Origin: Microbacterium sp.
GTDB taxonomy: Bacteria; Actinomycetota; Actinomycetes; Actinomycetales; Microbacteriaceae
Direction of reading: 5' to 3'
NCBI GenBank assembly: GCA_003248655.1
Contig: QFPM01000026.1
Location: forward strand, 1-45,277
DNA: 45,277 nucleotides
In this document: positions 29,232 through 36,851 of the stretch, piece after piece
How the letters are laid out: every line of letters starts with the position of its first letter
Numbering within the stretch: the first letter of the stretch is position 1
Notes under the pieces: model-generated
Told to the model about the DNA's origin: nothing
Seen by the model: only the letters and a program-made list of their open reading frames with translations
The model's database searches: none
Made by a program: the position numbers and the translations under genes

Positions 29232-29647
29232 TCGTCGCCGGGGTCATCGCCCGGCTCGAGGCCGCGAACGTCTTCGCCCTGGTCGAGGGCGCGGCCGAGC
29301 TCGCGGCGCTGCAGGACGCCGCACCGCCGGCCTCGCCAGCGGCCTACGTCTTCATCGACGAGGAAGCGGCCGAGCCGAACGATCGCCTCAACGCCGTGCT
29401 GCAGCGCGTCGAAGTCGACCTCTCCGTCGTCCTGATGACGACCGACGTCTCGGACGCGACCGGCGGCGCTGGCGCGGCGGAGATCGAAGCGCTGAAGGGC
29501 TCCGTCCGCGCCGCCCTGGTCGGCTGGACCCCAGCCGCCGGCGACGACGTCGTCACCTATGTGGGCGCGCGCCTGGTCCGCGCCCGGAACGGCGTTGTGA
29601 CGGTCGAGATGACCTTCGCCGCCGCCTTCTACGTCACGAGCAGCTGA
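29228..29647 (+). CDS. Tail terminator-like protein (Mu gp37 position)
   Basis: From a GTG at 29228 overlapping the gpG-like stop, 139 residues are encoded: VIVAGVIARLEAANVFALVE, AAYVFIDEEAAEPNDRLNAV, RVEVDLSVVLMTTDVSDATG and VTVEMTFAAAFYVTSS. Alternating strands and a helix fit the fold of tail terminator proteins, which cap the tail tube. Position between the gpG-like protein and the tail tube supports this. No sequence motif is decisive. Confidence 0.65.
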   Translation: MIVAGVIARLEAANVFALVEGAAELAALQDAAPPASPAAYVFIDEEAAEPNDRLNAVLQRVEVDLSVVLMTTDVSDATGGAGAAEIEALKGSVRAALVGWTPAAGDDVVTYVGARLVRARNGVVTVEMTFAAAFYVTSS

Positions 29648-29661
29648 GAAGGACACGGCCC

Positions 29662-29883
29662 ATGCAAGCGCGCTCCGGCGGCCGATACATCGCCGACAAG
29701 AACGGCGACCTGAGGCCGGACCCGAAGGACCAGCCGACCCGGCCGATCCCGGCCGAGGGCGAGCCCGGCTACGCCGAGTCCGCCGCGACGCCGAACGCGC
29801 CTGAACAGGCCGCGGACGCGGCGCCCGAGAGCTCTCCCGAGCCCGAGCCTGCGAAGCCGGCCAAGACCGCGAAGGAGAGCTGA
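29662..29883 (+). CDS. Small Pro/Glu/Ala-rich protein before the tail tube
   Basis: The 73-residue product begins MQARSGGRYIADKNGDLRPD and continues with a disordered, Pro/Glu/Ala-rich tail. GAAGG-type ribosome site and an ATG at 29662 support it. Small proteins of this type lie just upstream of the tail tube gene in many Mu-like siphophages (Mu gp38-like place, DUF2635-like); only position and composition support this. Confidence 0.6.
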   Translation: MQARSGGRYIADKNGDLRPDPKDQPTRPIPAEGEPGYAESAATPNAPEQAADAAPESSPEPEPAKPAKTAKES

Positions 29884-29886
29884 GAC

Positions 29887-30819
29887 ATGGCGCGCAAGTT
29901 CCCCAAGCTCGCGGTCCTCGCCAAGATCGAGACCACCTATGGCGTCGACGCCGTCCCGACCGGAGCCGCAAACGCCATCCAGGCGATCGACGTCACCATC
30001 GACCCGTTCGAGGGCGACGAGGAAGAGCGGGAGCTGATGCGGCCGTATTTCGGCGCGCAGGGGCTCTTCTTCACCGGCAACTACGCCAAGGTCACGTTCT
30101 CGGTCGAGTTGACGGGCTCGGGAACGGCCGGCACGGCGCCGGCCTTTGGCCCCATGATCCGGGCCTGCGGCATGGCCGAAATCGTGACCGCGGCCACGAA
30201 GGTCGACTACCTGCCGGTCTCCGACAATCCGGAATCGGTCTCGATCTACTGGAACATGGACGGGGTGCGTCACGTCCTGCTCGGCGCGCGCGGCAACCTG
30301 TCGATCGACCCGTTCACGCCGAAGCGCATTCCGCGGCTCAAGTTCGAGGTGTGGGGCCTGCTCGGCACGGTGACGGACGTCGCGCTGCCGACGGTCGACC
30401 TCACCAAGTTCATCGACCCGATCCCGGTGTCGAAGGACAACACGCCGACGTTCTCGCTGCACGGGGTCGCGTCGATCGGCGAGAGCCTCACGCTCAACCT
30501 CGGCAACCAGGTCGAGCCGCGCTTCCTGATCGGCCAGGACTCGATCCAGATCGTCAACCGCAAGTCGAGCGGTCAGATCGTGCTCGAGGCGGTCGCCGTC
30601 GCGACCAAGAACTGGATCGCGACCGCGAAGGCGCACACGCGGGGCGAACTCGCCGTCGTCCACGGGATCACGGCGGGCAACATCGTCGAGATGGGCTGTC
30701 CCGCCATCCAGGTCGGCCGGCCGAAGATCGGCCAGACCCAGAACATCATCAACAACACGCTTCCGCTCATCCCGCAGCCCTTGGCCGGCGACGACGAGCT
30801 GAAGTTCACGTTCCGCTGA
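29887..30819 (+). CDS. Tail tube protein
   Basis: The 310-residue protein begins MARKFPKLAVLAKIETTYGV and contains a long series of strands (AKVTFSVELTGSGTAGTAPA, NLSIDPFTPKRIPRLKFEVW, LTLNLGNQVEPRFLIGQDS). This is the pattern of siphophage tail tube proteins; there is no tail sheath gene in the window, so the tail is non-contractile. The product stacks as rings around the tape measure. Confidence rests on position, length and strand pattern rather than on a known motif. Confidence 0.8.
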   Translation: MARKFPKLAVLAKIETTYGVDAVPTGAANAIQAIDVTIDPFEGDEEERELMRPYFGAQGLFFTGNYAKVTFSVELTGSGTAGTAPAFGPMIRACGMAEIVTAATKVDYLPVSDNPESVSIYWNMDGVRHVLLGARGNLSIDPFTPKRIPRLKFEVWGLLGTVTDVALPTVDLTKFIDPIPVSKDNTPTFSLHGVASIGESLTLNLGNQVEPRFLIGQDSIQIVNRKSSGQIVLEAVAVATKNWIATAKAHTRGELAVVHGITAGNIVEMGCPAIQVGRPKIGQTQNIINNTLPLIPQPLAGDDELKFTFR

Positions 30820-30832
30820 GGGAGGCGCCCGG

Positions 30833-31183
30833 ATGTTCACCCTCGAGCTGAAGCCGCTGTTCTGGTGGCCGGTCACCTGCGAGATCCCGAGCGCCGAGAA
30901 GATCGGCGAGTTCGACCTCCACACCTTCGAAATGCAGTTCGAGCTCCTCGGCCGCGACGAGTCCCGCGCCGTGCTCGAGGAGAAGGGATCCGAGGACGGC
31001 AACGACGAACTGATGAAGCGGGTCTCGAAAGGCTGGCGAAACGTCGTCGACGGCCAGGGCCAGCCGATCGCCTTCAGCGAGGCGACGTTCGCCGCCGCCT
31101 GGCAGCAGTCGTGGTTCCGGATCGCCGTCAACCGCGCCTACACGGGCGCGCTCATCGGCGACAAGGCCCGCCTGGGAAACTGA
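30833..31183 (+). CDS. Tail assembly chaperone, short form (gpG-type)
   Basis: The 116-residue protein ends at a TGA at 31181, immediately after the slippery GGGAAAC at 31174-31180. It begins MFTLELKPLFWWPVTCEIPS and is followed by helical segments (DELMKRVSKGWRNVVD, FSEATFAAAWQQSWFRIAVN). Tail chaperones come in a short form and a frameshifted longer form in most siphophages. They bind the tape measure and help the tube assemble. The longer form is given separately. Confidence 0.88.
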   Translation: MFTLELKPLFWWPVTCEIPSAEKIGEFDLHTFEMQFELLGRDESRAVLEEKGSEDGNDELMKRVSKGWRNVVDGQGQPIAFSEATFAAAWQQSWFRIAVNRAYTGALIGDKARLGN

Positions 31184-31554
31184 AGGAGGCGGCCCGCGCC
31201 TGGGCCGCCGCCTTCATCGGACGAACAGACAGCTCGCGGCCGGTCCGCATCGACGACGCCATGAGGGCCGACTTCGCGGCGCTCGGCGTGCGCGTGGCCG
31301 CGCCCGAAACCCAAGACCAGGACGACGGAAAGATCCGCGTGTTCGCCGATAACTGGCCCAGCCTCATGGCCTTCATCGACTGCGGAACGCAGTGGCGGAC
31401 GCACGCGACCCCGGCCGGGCTGCTCTATCTCGGGCTCGACTACGCGGCGGTCGTCGCGGTGCTCGGTTTCCAGAAGCTCGGCCGTGAGGTCTTCGACGAC
31501 ATCCGCGTGATGGAGCTCGAGGCGCTCGGACCTCTAAACGAGGCCCGCGGCTGA
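30833..31554 (+). CDS. Tail assembly chaperone, -1 frameshift fusion (gpGT-type)
   Basis: At 31174-31180 the 0-frame reads CTG-GGA-AAC-TGA, so G-GGA-AAC is a canonical X-XXY-YYZ heptamer just before the stop. After a -1 slip translation continues CTG-AAG-GAG into a frame with no start of its own: LKEAARAWAAAFIGRTDSSR, then ADFAALGVRVAAPE and a C-terminus of DUF1799-like pattern (GLLYLGLDYAAVVAVLGF), stopping at 31554. The fusion has about 240 residues. Its stop overlaps the tape measure ATG as TGATG. Confidence 0.85.
31174..31214 (+). promoter_or_regulatory. Programmed -1 frameshift site with stem-loop
   Basis: The slippery GGGAAAC (31174-31180) is followed after 7 nt by a perfect 8-bp stem, GGCGGCCC (31188-31195) with GGGCCGCC (31202-31209), around a 6-nt loop. 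The stem can extend outward by four pairs past one mismatch, from 31183 to 31214. The spacing fits known stimulatory structures. The stop codon of the 0 frame lies directly after the heptamer. Confidence 0.88.
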
Positions 31555-34500
31555 TGGCGCTCAAGCTCGCGGTCGAGATCACCGGATCGGCGCAGGGCCT
31601 CAAGGCCGCGGCGAACGAAGGTGCGGCCGCCGTCAAGCAGATCGGCGAGTCGGCGAAGATCTCCGACGCCGACGTGCGCAAGCTCGAGCAGGATCTCGAG
31701 CGCGCCGCCCAGGCGGCGGTCAGGGCCGCGAACCGCGCCGCGACCAACACCGCCTCGGCGGTCAATCTGCGCCTCGGCGTCCAGACGGATTTCGGGGGCG
31801 ACGCGCGGGCGGCCGACATCGCGGCCTATGGGCGCGAGCTCGACGCGGCCCGCGCGAAGTTCTCGCCGCTGTTCGCCGCCCAGCAGACCTACAAGACGCA
31901 GCTCGCCGAGATTCGCCAGGCGCACAAGCTCGGGGCGATCGACGCGAAGGAAATGGCGGCCGCGATCGACCGGACCAAGGCCGCGTTCGCGCGGCAGGTC
32001 CGGGACATGAATGCCGTCCGGGCCGGCGGCCAGCCGGCCCATGTGCGCCAGAACCTGATGGCGCAGGGCTTCGACGTCTTCACCTCGCTCGCCGGCGGCA
32101 TGAACCCGCTGTTGGTCGCGGCCCAGCAGGGGCCGCAGGTCGTCCAGGCCTATGGCGGCGTGAAGGAGACGATCGACGGGCTGCGGGCCGCGATCACGGC
32201 CACGCGGCTTGTGGCCGTGGGGTTCACCGCGACGCTGCTGACGGGCGCCATCGCCTGGAACAGCTACCTGACCTCGACGAAAGAGGTCGAGACGGCGCTC
32301 GACGGCGTCGGCCGCAGCTCAGGCGCGACCGCCGGCCAGCTCGAGGCGATCGCCCAACGCTCTGCAGCCGCCGGCGAGATCTCGGTCAAAGCTGCGCGCG
32401 AAATCGAGACAGCTCTTCTGCGCACGGGGAAAGTCGGCGTCGAGAGCTTCAGCCGCGTCATCGAGGTCTCTCGGGACTTCGCGGCGACGATAGGTGGCGA
32501 CGTGGCGTCCGCCGGCGAGATGCTGGCGAAGATCCTCGCGGATCCCGCGCAGGGCGCCGCAACGCTGCGGAGCATGAACCTCATCGACGCGGCGACAGCG
32601 ACCTATGTCGCGCGCCTGGTCGAACAGAACCGCGCCGAAGAAGCCCGAGCGGAACTCTTGAAGGCGCTCCCGGATCGTCTCGCCGATGCGGGGCGGTCGA
32701 TGACGCTTCTTGGCCGCATCGCCGAAGAGGCGGGTCGGCGGGCCTCCAACTTCTTCGACGAGCTCGGATCAATTCCGGATCGGCTCCTGAACGGCGTGAG
32801 CCCTGATCAGGAACTCGCCGAAATCGAAGAGAAGCTCGGCCAGCGTTTCCGGTCCACGCCCGGATTGCGCGAGCAGCTGCTTCGCCGCCGTGACGAACTT
32901 CGCAAGATCGTCGACGAGGAGAACCGCCAGCGTCAGTCGAAGGCCGACACCAACGCCATTGTCACCCGAGCGACGGATGTGGTGAAGGCGTCGCCAACCG
33001 GCGAACTTGAGCGCCGGCGAACGCAGCTGCAGGACGAAATCGCAGCATTGGAGGCCCGCCTCAAAAGCGGCGCGCCCTATAGTTCGAACGCCGAGCAGGA
33101 CGCTCAGTTTCGCAAGCAGGAGGCTCAGGACCTCGAGGCCAAGCGCAACGCGCTGGCGGGTCTGAGCACCGCGACCGCCCGGCAGGCGGAGCTCGACCAG
33201 ATCGACGTCGCGATCATGCAGGCGCGCGACCCGATCGAGAAGGCCGAGCTCGAGCGCAAGCGCGCGCTGGTCGCCTCGCGCGGCCAAGAGATCACCTCGA
33301 CCGAGCGCGCCGCCGAGGCCCAGAACGTCTACAACCGCTCGATCGCCGAGGCGCTCGCCAGCGCCGGCAACCGCGTCGCCGACATGCGCGCCGAGACCGC
33401 GGCGCGCGAGGCCGTGACCGCCGCCGTCGCCGCCGGTCGCGTCTCGGCCGCCGAGGCCGAAGAGCAGATCCGTCTCGAGCTTACGCTTCGCCCGCTGATG
33501 CTCGCCATGCTGCGGGCCGAGGGCGCGGAGCGGGAGCGCTACGCCGCCGCGATCGACGCCGAGCGCAAGGCCTTCGCCGACGCCCAGCAGGCGCGGGCGC
33601 AGTCCGCCGGCCAGCGCATGATCACCGGCCAGACCGACGATCTCGCCCGCGCGAAGCTCGAGCTCGAGCTGATCGGCTCGTCCAACCAGGAGCGGGAGCG
33701 CGCGATCGCGCTGCTCGAGGCCGAGCAGCGCATCCGCGACGCAGGGATCGCGACCGGCTCGGCCGAGGCGGCGGCGATCCGCGCCAACGCGCTCGCGATC
33801 GCCGACCTCAACGCACAGGTCGATCGCCAGAAGGCCGCCTATTCGGAGGTCTCGGCGTTCGGCGAGCGCGCGATCGACACGGTGACGGACAAGATCCGCG
33901 AGCAGGGCGCGAGCTTCCGGACGCTCGGGGACATCGGCAAGTCGATCGCCAAGGACATCGAGGCCGAGTTCTTCAAGCTCGCGCTTGCGAACCCGCTCAA
34001 GAACGCGCTGCTGGGCCAGTCGAACCCGACGCTCGGCGACGCCGGCGGCGCGCTTGCGAAGATGTTCGGCGGCGGCCAGAGCTCGACGGAGGCGAAGGTC
34101 GCCGCCGCCATGCAGTCGGCCGCCACCATGACGGTGACGGCCGGGACCGTGATCGTGAACGGCGGCGTCGCGGCCTCGGGCGCCGGGATCGCGTCGGCGG
34201 TGACGAACGCCGCCGCGGCCGGCGGTCCGCCTGCGACGCAGTCCGCGATGAACGCGGCGGCCAACGACCGCGTGGCGGGGGCGTTCACGGCCGGAAACTG
34301 GCTCACCTACGCCAATCAGGGCGCGACCCGGAGCCAGCCGCTCGATCCGAAGCTCGTCAACGCCTTCTCGTTCCTGCAGGAGCGAGGGATCCAGATGGAG
34401 GTGTTTTCGGGCGGTCAGCCGGGCATCGGCGAAGGCGGCCCGCGCGTGGGTTCGACGCGCCACGACCACGGCGGCGCGGCCGACGTGTTCTTCTCGCAGA

Positions 34501-35453
34501 ACGGCCGCCGGCTGGACTGGGCGAACCCGCAGGACCAGCCCGTCTTCAAGGACATCGTTAGCCAGGCGCGCGCGAACGGCGTCACGGGCTTCGGCGCGGG
34601 GCCGGGCTACATGCAGCCCGGCAGCATGCATGTCGGCTTTGGCTCGCCGGGCGTCTGGGGCGCGGGCGGCCGCGGCGCCAACGCACCGCAGTGGCTTCGC
34701 GACGCCTACGCTTCGCCGGCCTCTCCCTCCACCGGGGCGGCGGCCGCGGCCAACGCCGCCGCGTCCGGCGTCGACCCGGCGAAGATCCAGGCGGCGAACG
34801 CGAACCTCACCGCCTTCGCGGCCACGACCGACAAGGCGAACACCGGCGTCACCGGCTTTTCGGGCGCCATGGACCAGACCGCCAAGCAGGTCGCCAACGC
34901 CGCGACCGGCGTCGGCGGCTCGGCCCAGCAGCTGGCGCAGACCACGGCCTCCGTGCCCGGCCAGGCGCAAGGCCTGTTCCAGACGCTGTTCTCCACGCTC
35001 GGCCAGGGCATCGACGCGCTGTTCAAGGCGTTGACGAGCTCCGGGGGCGGCGCGGGCGGCGGCGGGATCGGGAGCCTCATCACGTCGCTGTTCACCGGCG
35101 GCGGCGGCGCGGCCTCGGCCGCCGCGCCCGCCGCCGGGGTCGCGCCTGCGGCCGCTGCGGCCGTCACGCGCTCGGTCCAGGCTTCGCCCGTCGTCGCCTC
35201 GTCGGTCGCCTCGGCGGCGCGCTCGGCCGGAAACGCGAGCGCTTCCAACACCTCGATCCGGCTCATCAACTCGACCAGCAAGGCGGTCACGCTGCGCAAG
35301 GCCGACGAGACCGAGACCGAGGACGGCCGCCAGCCCACCTATGTGATCGAGGAGATGATCGAGACCGCGATCCGGCGGCCCGGCTCCCGCCCCAACAAGG
35401 CGCTGCGCGACGACTTCGACCTGCGCCAGCGCCCGATGCAGCGGGGGGCGTAA
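31554..35453 (+). CDS. Tape measure protein with M15-like peptidase motif
   Basis: The 1299-residue protein sets tail length and is probably injected. The N-terminus begins MALKLAVEITGSAQGLKAAA, followed by coiled-coil stretches to about residue 800, hydrophobic stretches near 205-225, and a low-complexity Ala/Gly-rich C-terminus. At about 925-1040 lies a peptidase-like region: HDHGGAAD (970-977, an HxxGxAxD pattern) and MHVGFG (His1026). This matches the zinc ligands of M15 (VanY-like) D,D-peptidases and should cut peptidoglycan as DNA enters. By the usual 1.5 A per residue, a tail near 190-200 nm would be expected. The start is in the TGATG overlap. Confidence 0.92.
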   Translation: MALKLAVEITGSAQGLKAAANEGAAAVKQIGESAKISDADVRKLEQDLERAAQAAVRAANRAATNTASAVNLRLGVQTDFGGDARAADIAAYGRELDAARAKFSPLFAAQQTYKTQLAEIRQAHKLGAIDAKEMAAAIDRTKAAFARQVRDMNAVRAGGQPAHVRQNLMAQGFDVFTSLAGGMNPLLVAAQQGPQVVQAYGGVKETIDGLRAAITATRLVAVGFTATLLTGAIAWNSYLTSTKEVETALDGVGRSSGATAGQLEAIAQRSAAAGEISVKAAREIETALLRTGKVGVESFSRVIEVSRDFAATIGGDVASAGEMLAKILADPAQGAATLRSMNLIDAATATYVARLVEQNRAEEARAELLKALPDRLADAGRSMTLLGRIAEEAGRRASNFFDELGSIPDRLLNGVSPDQELAEIEEKLGQRFRSTPGLREQLLRRRDELRKIVDEENRQRQSKADTNAIVTRATDVVKASPTGELERRRTQLQDEIAALEARLKSGAPYSSNAEQDAQFRKQEAQDLEAKRNALAGLSTATARQAELDQIDVAIMQARDPIEKAELERKRALVASRGQEITSTERAAEAQNVYNRSIAEALASAGNRVADMRAETAAREAVTAAVAAGRVSAAEAEEQIRLELTLRPLMLAMLRAEGAERERYAAAIDAERKAFADAQQARAQSAGQRMITGQTDDLARAKLELELIGSSNQERERAIALLEAEQRIRDAGIATGSAEAAAIRANALAIADLNAQVDRQKAAYSEVSAFGERAIDTVTDKIREQGASFRTLGDIGKSIAKDIEAEFFKLALANPLKNALLGQSNPTLGDAGGALAKMFGGGQSSTEAKVAAAMQSAATMTVTAGTVIVNGGVAASGAGIASAVTNAAAAGGPPATQSAMNAAANDRVAGAFTAGNWLTYANQGATRSQPLDPKLVNAFSFLQERGIQMEVFSGGQPGIGEGGPRVGSTRHDHGGAADVFFSQNGRRLDWANPQDQPVFKDIVSQARANGVTGFGAGPGYMQPGSMHVGFGSPGVWGAGGRGANAPQWLRDAYASPASPSTGAAAAANAAASGVDPAKIQAANANLTAFAATTDKANTGVTGFSGAMDQTAKQVANAATGVGGSAQQLAQTTASVPGQAQGLFQTLFSTLGQGIDALFKALTSSGGGAGGGGIGSLITSLFTGGGGAASAAAPAAGVAPAAAAAVTRSVQASPVVASSVASAARSAGNASASNTSIRLINSTSKAVTLRKADETETEDGRQPTYVIEEMIETAIRRPGSRPNKALRDDFDLRQRPMQRGA

Positions 35454-35878
35454 TGGCGGCGATCTGGCGCTCCGAGCTTCCTCAATACGCCGCCCGCGCG
35501 GGCTTCCAGCGCAGCCTCGGCGACACGCGGCTCGTCTCCGAGACCGATCTCGGCGGCGAGAACTCCCGCCGGCGCGCGACCCGGCGCGTCGACCCGTACG
35601 CCTTCCAGATGTTCTTCACCGACCACCAGGTGGAGGTGTTCTGGCGGTTCTGGGAGATCGACGCCGCCGGCGGCAACTTGCCGTTCTGGTTCCCCGGCCA
35701 GCCGAAGGACATCGGCCTCACCGACGAGGACGCCGCCTTCCTCACCGACTTCGACGACGCCGTGCTCACGGCCGAGAGCTGGTGGCTGGTCGAATTCGCC
35801 AAGCGCCAGCCGCCGCCCGTCTTCGCGCTTCGCGGCCTCGACTATGTCTCGACGCTGCAGATCGGGAGGATCCTGTGA
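35453..35878 (+). CDS. Distal tail region protein
   Basis: The 141-residue protein starts at an ATG in a TAATG overlap with the tape measure stop. It has RSELPQYAARAGFQRSLGDT and VEVFWRFWEIDAAGGNLPFW, a pattern like siphophage minor tail proteins encoded just after the tape measure (gpM-like place). RAFLTDFDDAV-type strands follow. No precise family is claimed. It probably connects the tape measure tip to the baseplate. Confidence 0.7.
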   Translation: MAAIWRSELPQYAARAGFQRSLGDTRLVSETDLGGENSRRRATRRVDPYAFQMFFTDHQVEVFWRFWEIDAAGGNLPFWFPGQPKDIGLTDEDAAFLTDFDDAVLTAESWWLVEFAKRQPPPVFALRGLDYVSTLQIGRIL

Positions 35879-36426
35879 TCGAGCCCTCCGCAGCTGCGCG
35901 CCGCTCCATGGCGGCCGAGAATTCGGACGAGGTCTGGATCGACCTCATCACCATGACGCATCCCGAGCTCGAGACGCCGATCCGGCTCACGAACGACAAG
36001 ACGGAATTTCTCTCCGTCGAGGGCGACACGCCGCTCTACGGCACGCGCTCGCGCGGCGCCGGCCGGGTCGGGCCGGACGCCGCCGACCCGGTCCATGTCT
36101 TCAACTACGTGCCCTTCGCCATCGCATGGCCGGGCTACGAGGAAGGCGCGGTCCCCGAAATTCCGCTCAAGATCGACATGATCGACCGGGCCAAGATCCT
36201 GCCGCTGCTGCGGACCCGCTACGAGGGCCGGGTCAAGTGCCTGGTCGAGTCGGTGCTCGCCTCCGCCCCCGACGTCGTGAACTTTCGCTTCGCCGGTTTC
36301 TACCTGGTCGCGGCGCCCTGGAACGACGTCTCGGCCGAGCTGAAGCTGCAGCTCGCCCGCTACGACCTGGAGCCCTATCCGGTCGGCGTGCTGACGCCGG
36401 CGATCGCGCCGGGGCTGTTTCCATGA
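35875..36426 (+). CDS. DUF1833-like minor tail protein
   Basis: The 183-residue protein starts at a GTG at 35875 after AGGAGGA and overlaps its upstream gene by 4 nt. DEVWIDLITMTHPELETPIR, then LTNDKTEFLSVEGDTPLYGT and PVHVFNYVPFAIAWPGYEEG fit the DUF1833 pattern, a gpL-like tail tip component of siphophages. The last part (AELKLQLARYDLEPYPVGVL) is a strand-rich end. The family call is by pattern only. It overlaps the peptidase gene by 4 nt. Confidence 0.7.
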   Translation: MIEPSAAARRSMAAENSDEVWIDLITMTHPELETPIRLTNDKTEFLSVEGDTPLYGTRSRGAGRVGPDAADPVHVFNYVPFAIAWPGYEEGAVPEIPLKIDMIDRAKILPLLRTRYEGRVKCLVESVLASAPDVVNFRFAGFYLVAAPWNDVSAELKLQLARYDLEPYPVGVLTPAIAPGLFP

Positions 36427-36851
36427 GGCGGCCCGTCATCCATCCCGCCTGGTCGAACCGCTACGTCGACGCGCAGATCCGCTGGCGGCGCGACGACCAG
36501 GCGTGGATCGGCACTCATTGCTACGGCCTCGTCCGGCTCGCCTATGACGAGATCGGAATCGAGCTCGAGGATTACGGGCCGGCGCGCGACCACGACCGGA
36601 TCCGGCTTGTCGACGGCGCCGAGGCCGGTCCCTGGACAGCCGTTTCAAACGCGGTTTCGAACCCGATCGAACGCCGGCCCTTCGACGTCGTCGTGTTCGA
36701 CCGCGGCGGCTTCGACGATCACTGCGGCCTCGTGGTTGAGCCGCGCCTGATGCTCCACCTCGCCCGGAGCGTCGGCGTCGCGCGCTGCGATCCGATCGAC
36801 ATGGGCTGGGGGCCGGTCGCCGGCGTCTACCGGCATGAGGCGCTCTCATGA
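36423..36851 (+). CDS. NlpC/P60-like peptidase of the tail tip
   Basis: The 142-residue protein contains THCYGLVRLAYDEIGIELED with Cys33 in the C-x-x-x-x-x-x-x-x-x-x-G pattern of NlpC/P60 enzymes, and FDDHCGLVVE with His100 as the second catalytic residue. PFDVVVFDRGGFDDH also matches the G-D-(V/L)-V segment. In siphophages (gpK-like) this protein sits at the tail tip and may open peptidoglycan during infection. It overlaps both neighbours by 4 nt. Confidence 0.82.
   Translation: MRRPVIHPAWSNRYVDAQIRWRRDDQAWIGTHCYGLVRLAYDEIGIELEDYGPARDHDRIRLVDGAEAGPWTAVSNAVSNPIERRPFDVVVFDRGGFDDHCGLVVEPRLMLHLARSVGVARCDPIDMGWGPVAGVYRHEALS

Noticed and set aside
29887..30819. Tail sheath gene, implying a contractile tail
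   Set aside because: No sheath-like protein is encoded between the connectors and the chaperones; the gene at this place is a tube-type protein of about 310 residues.
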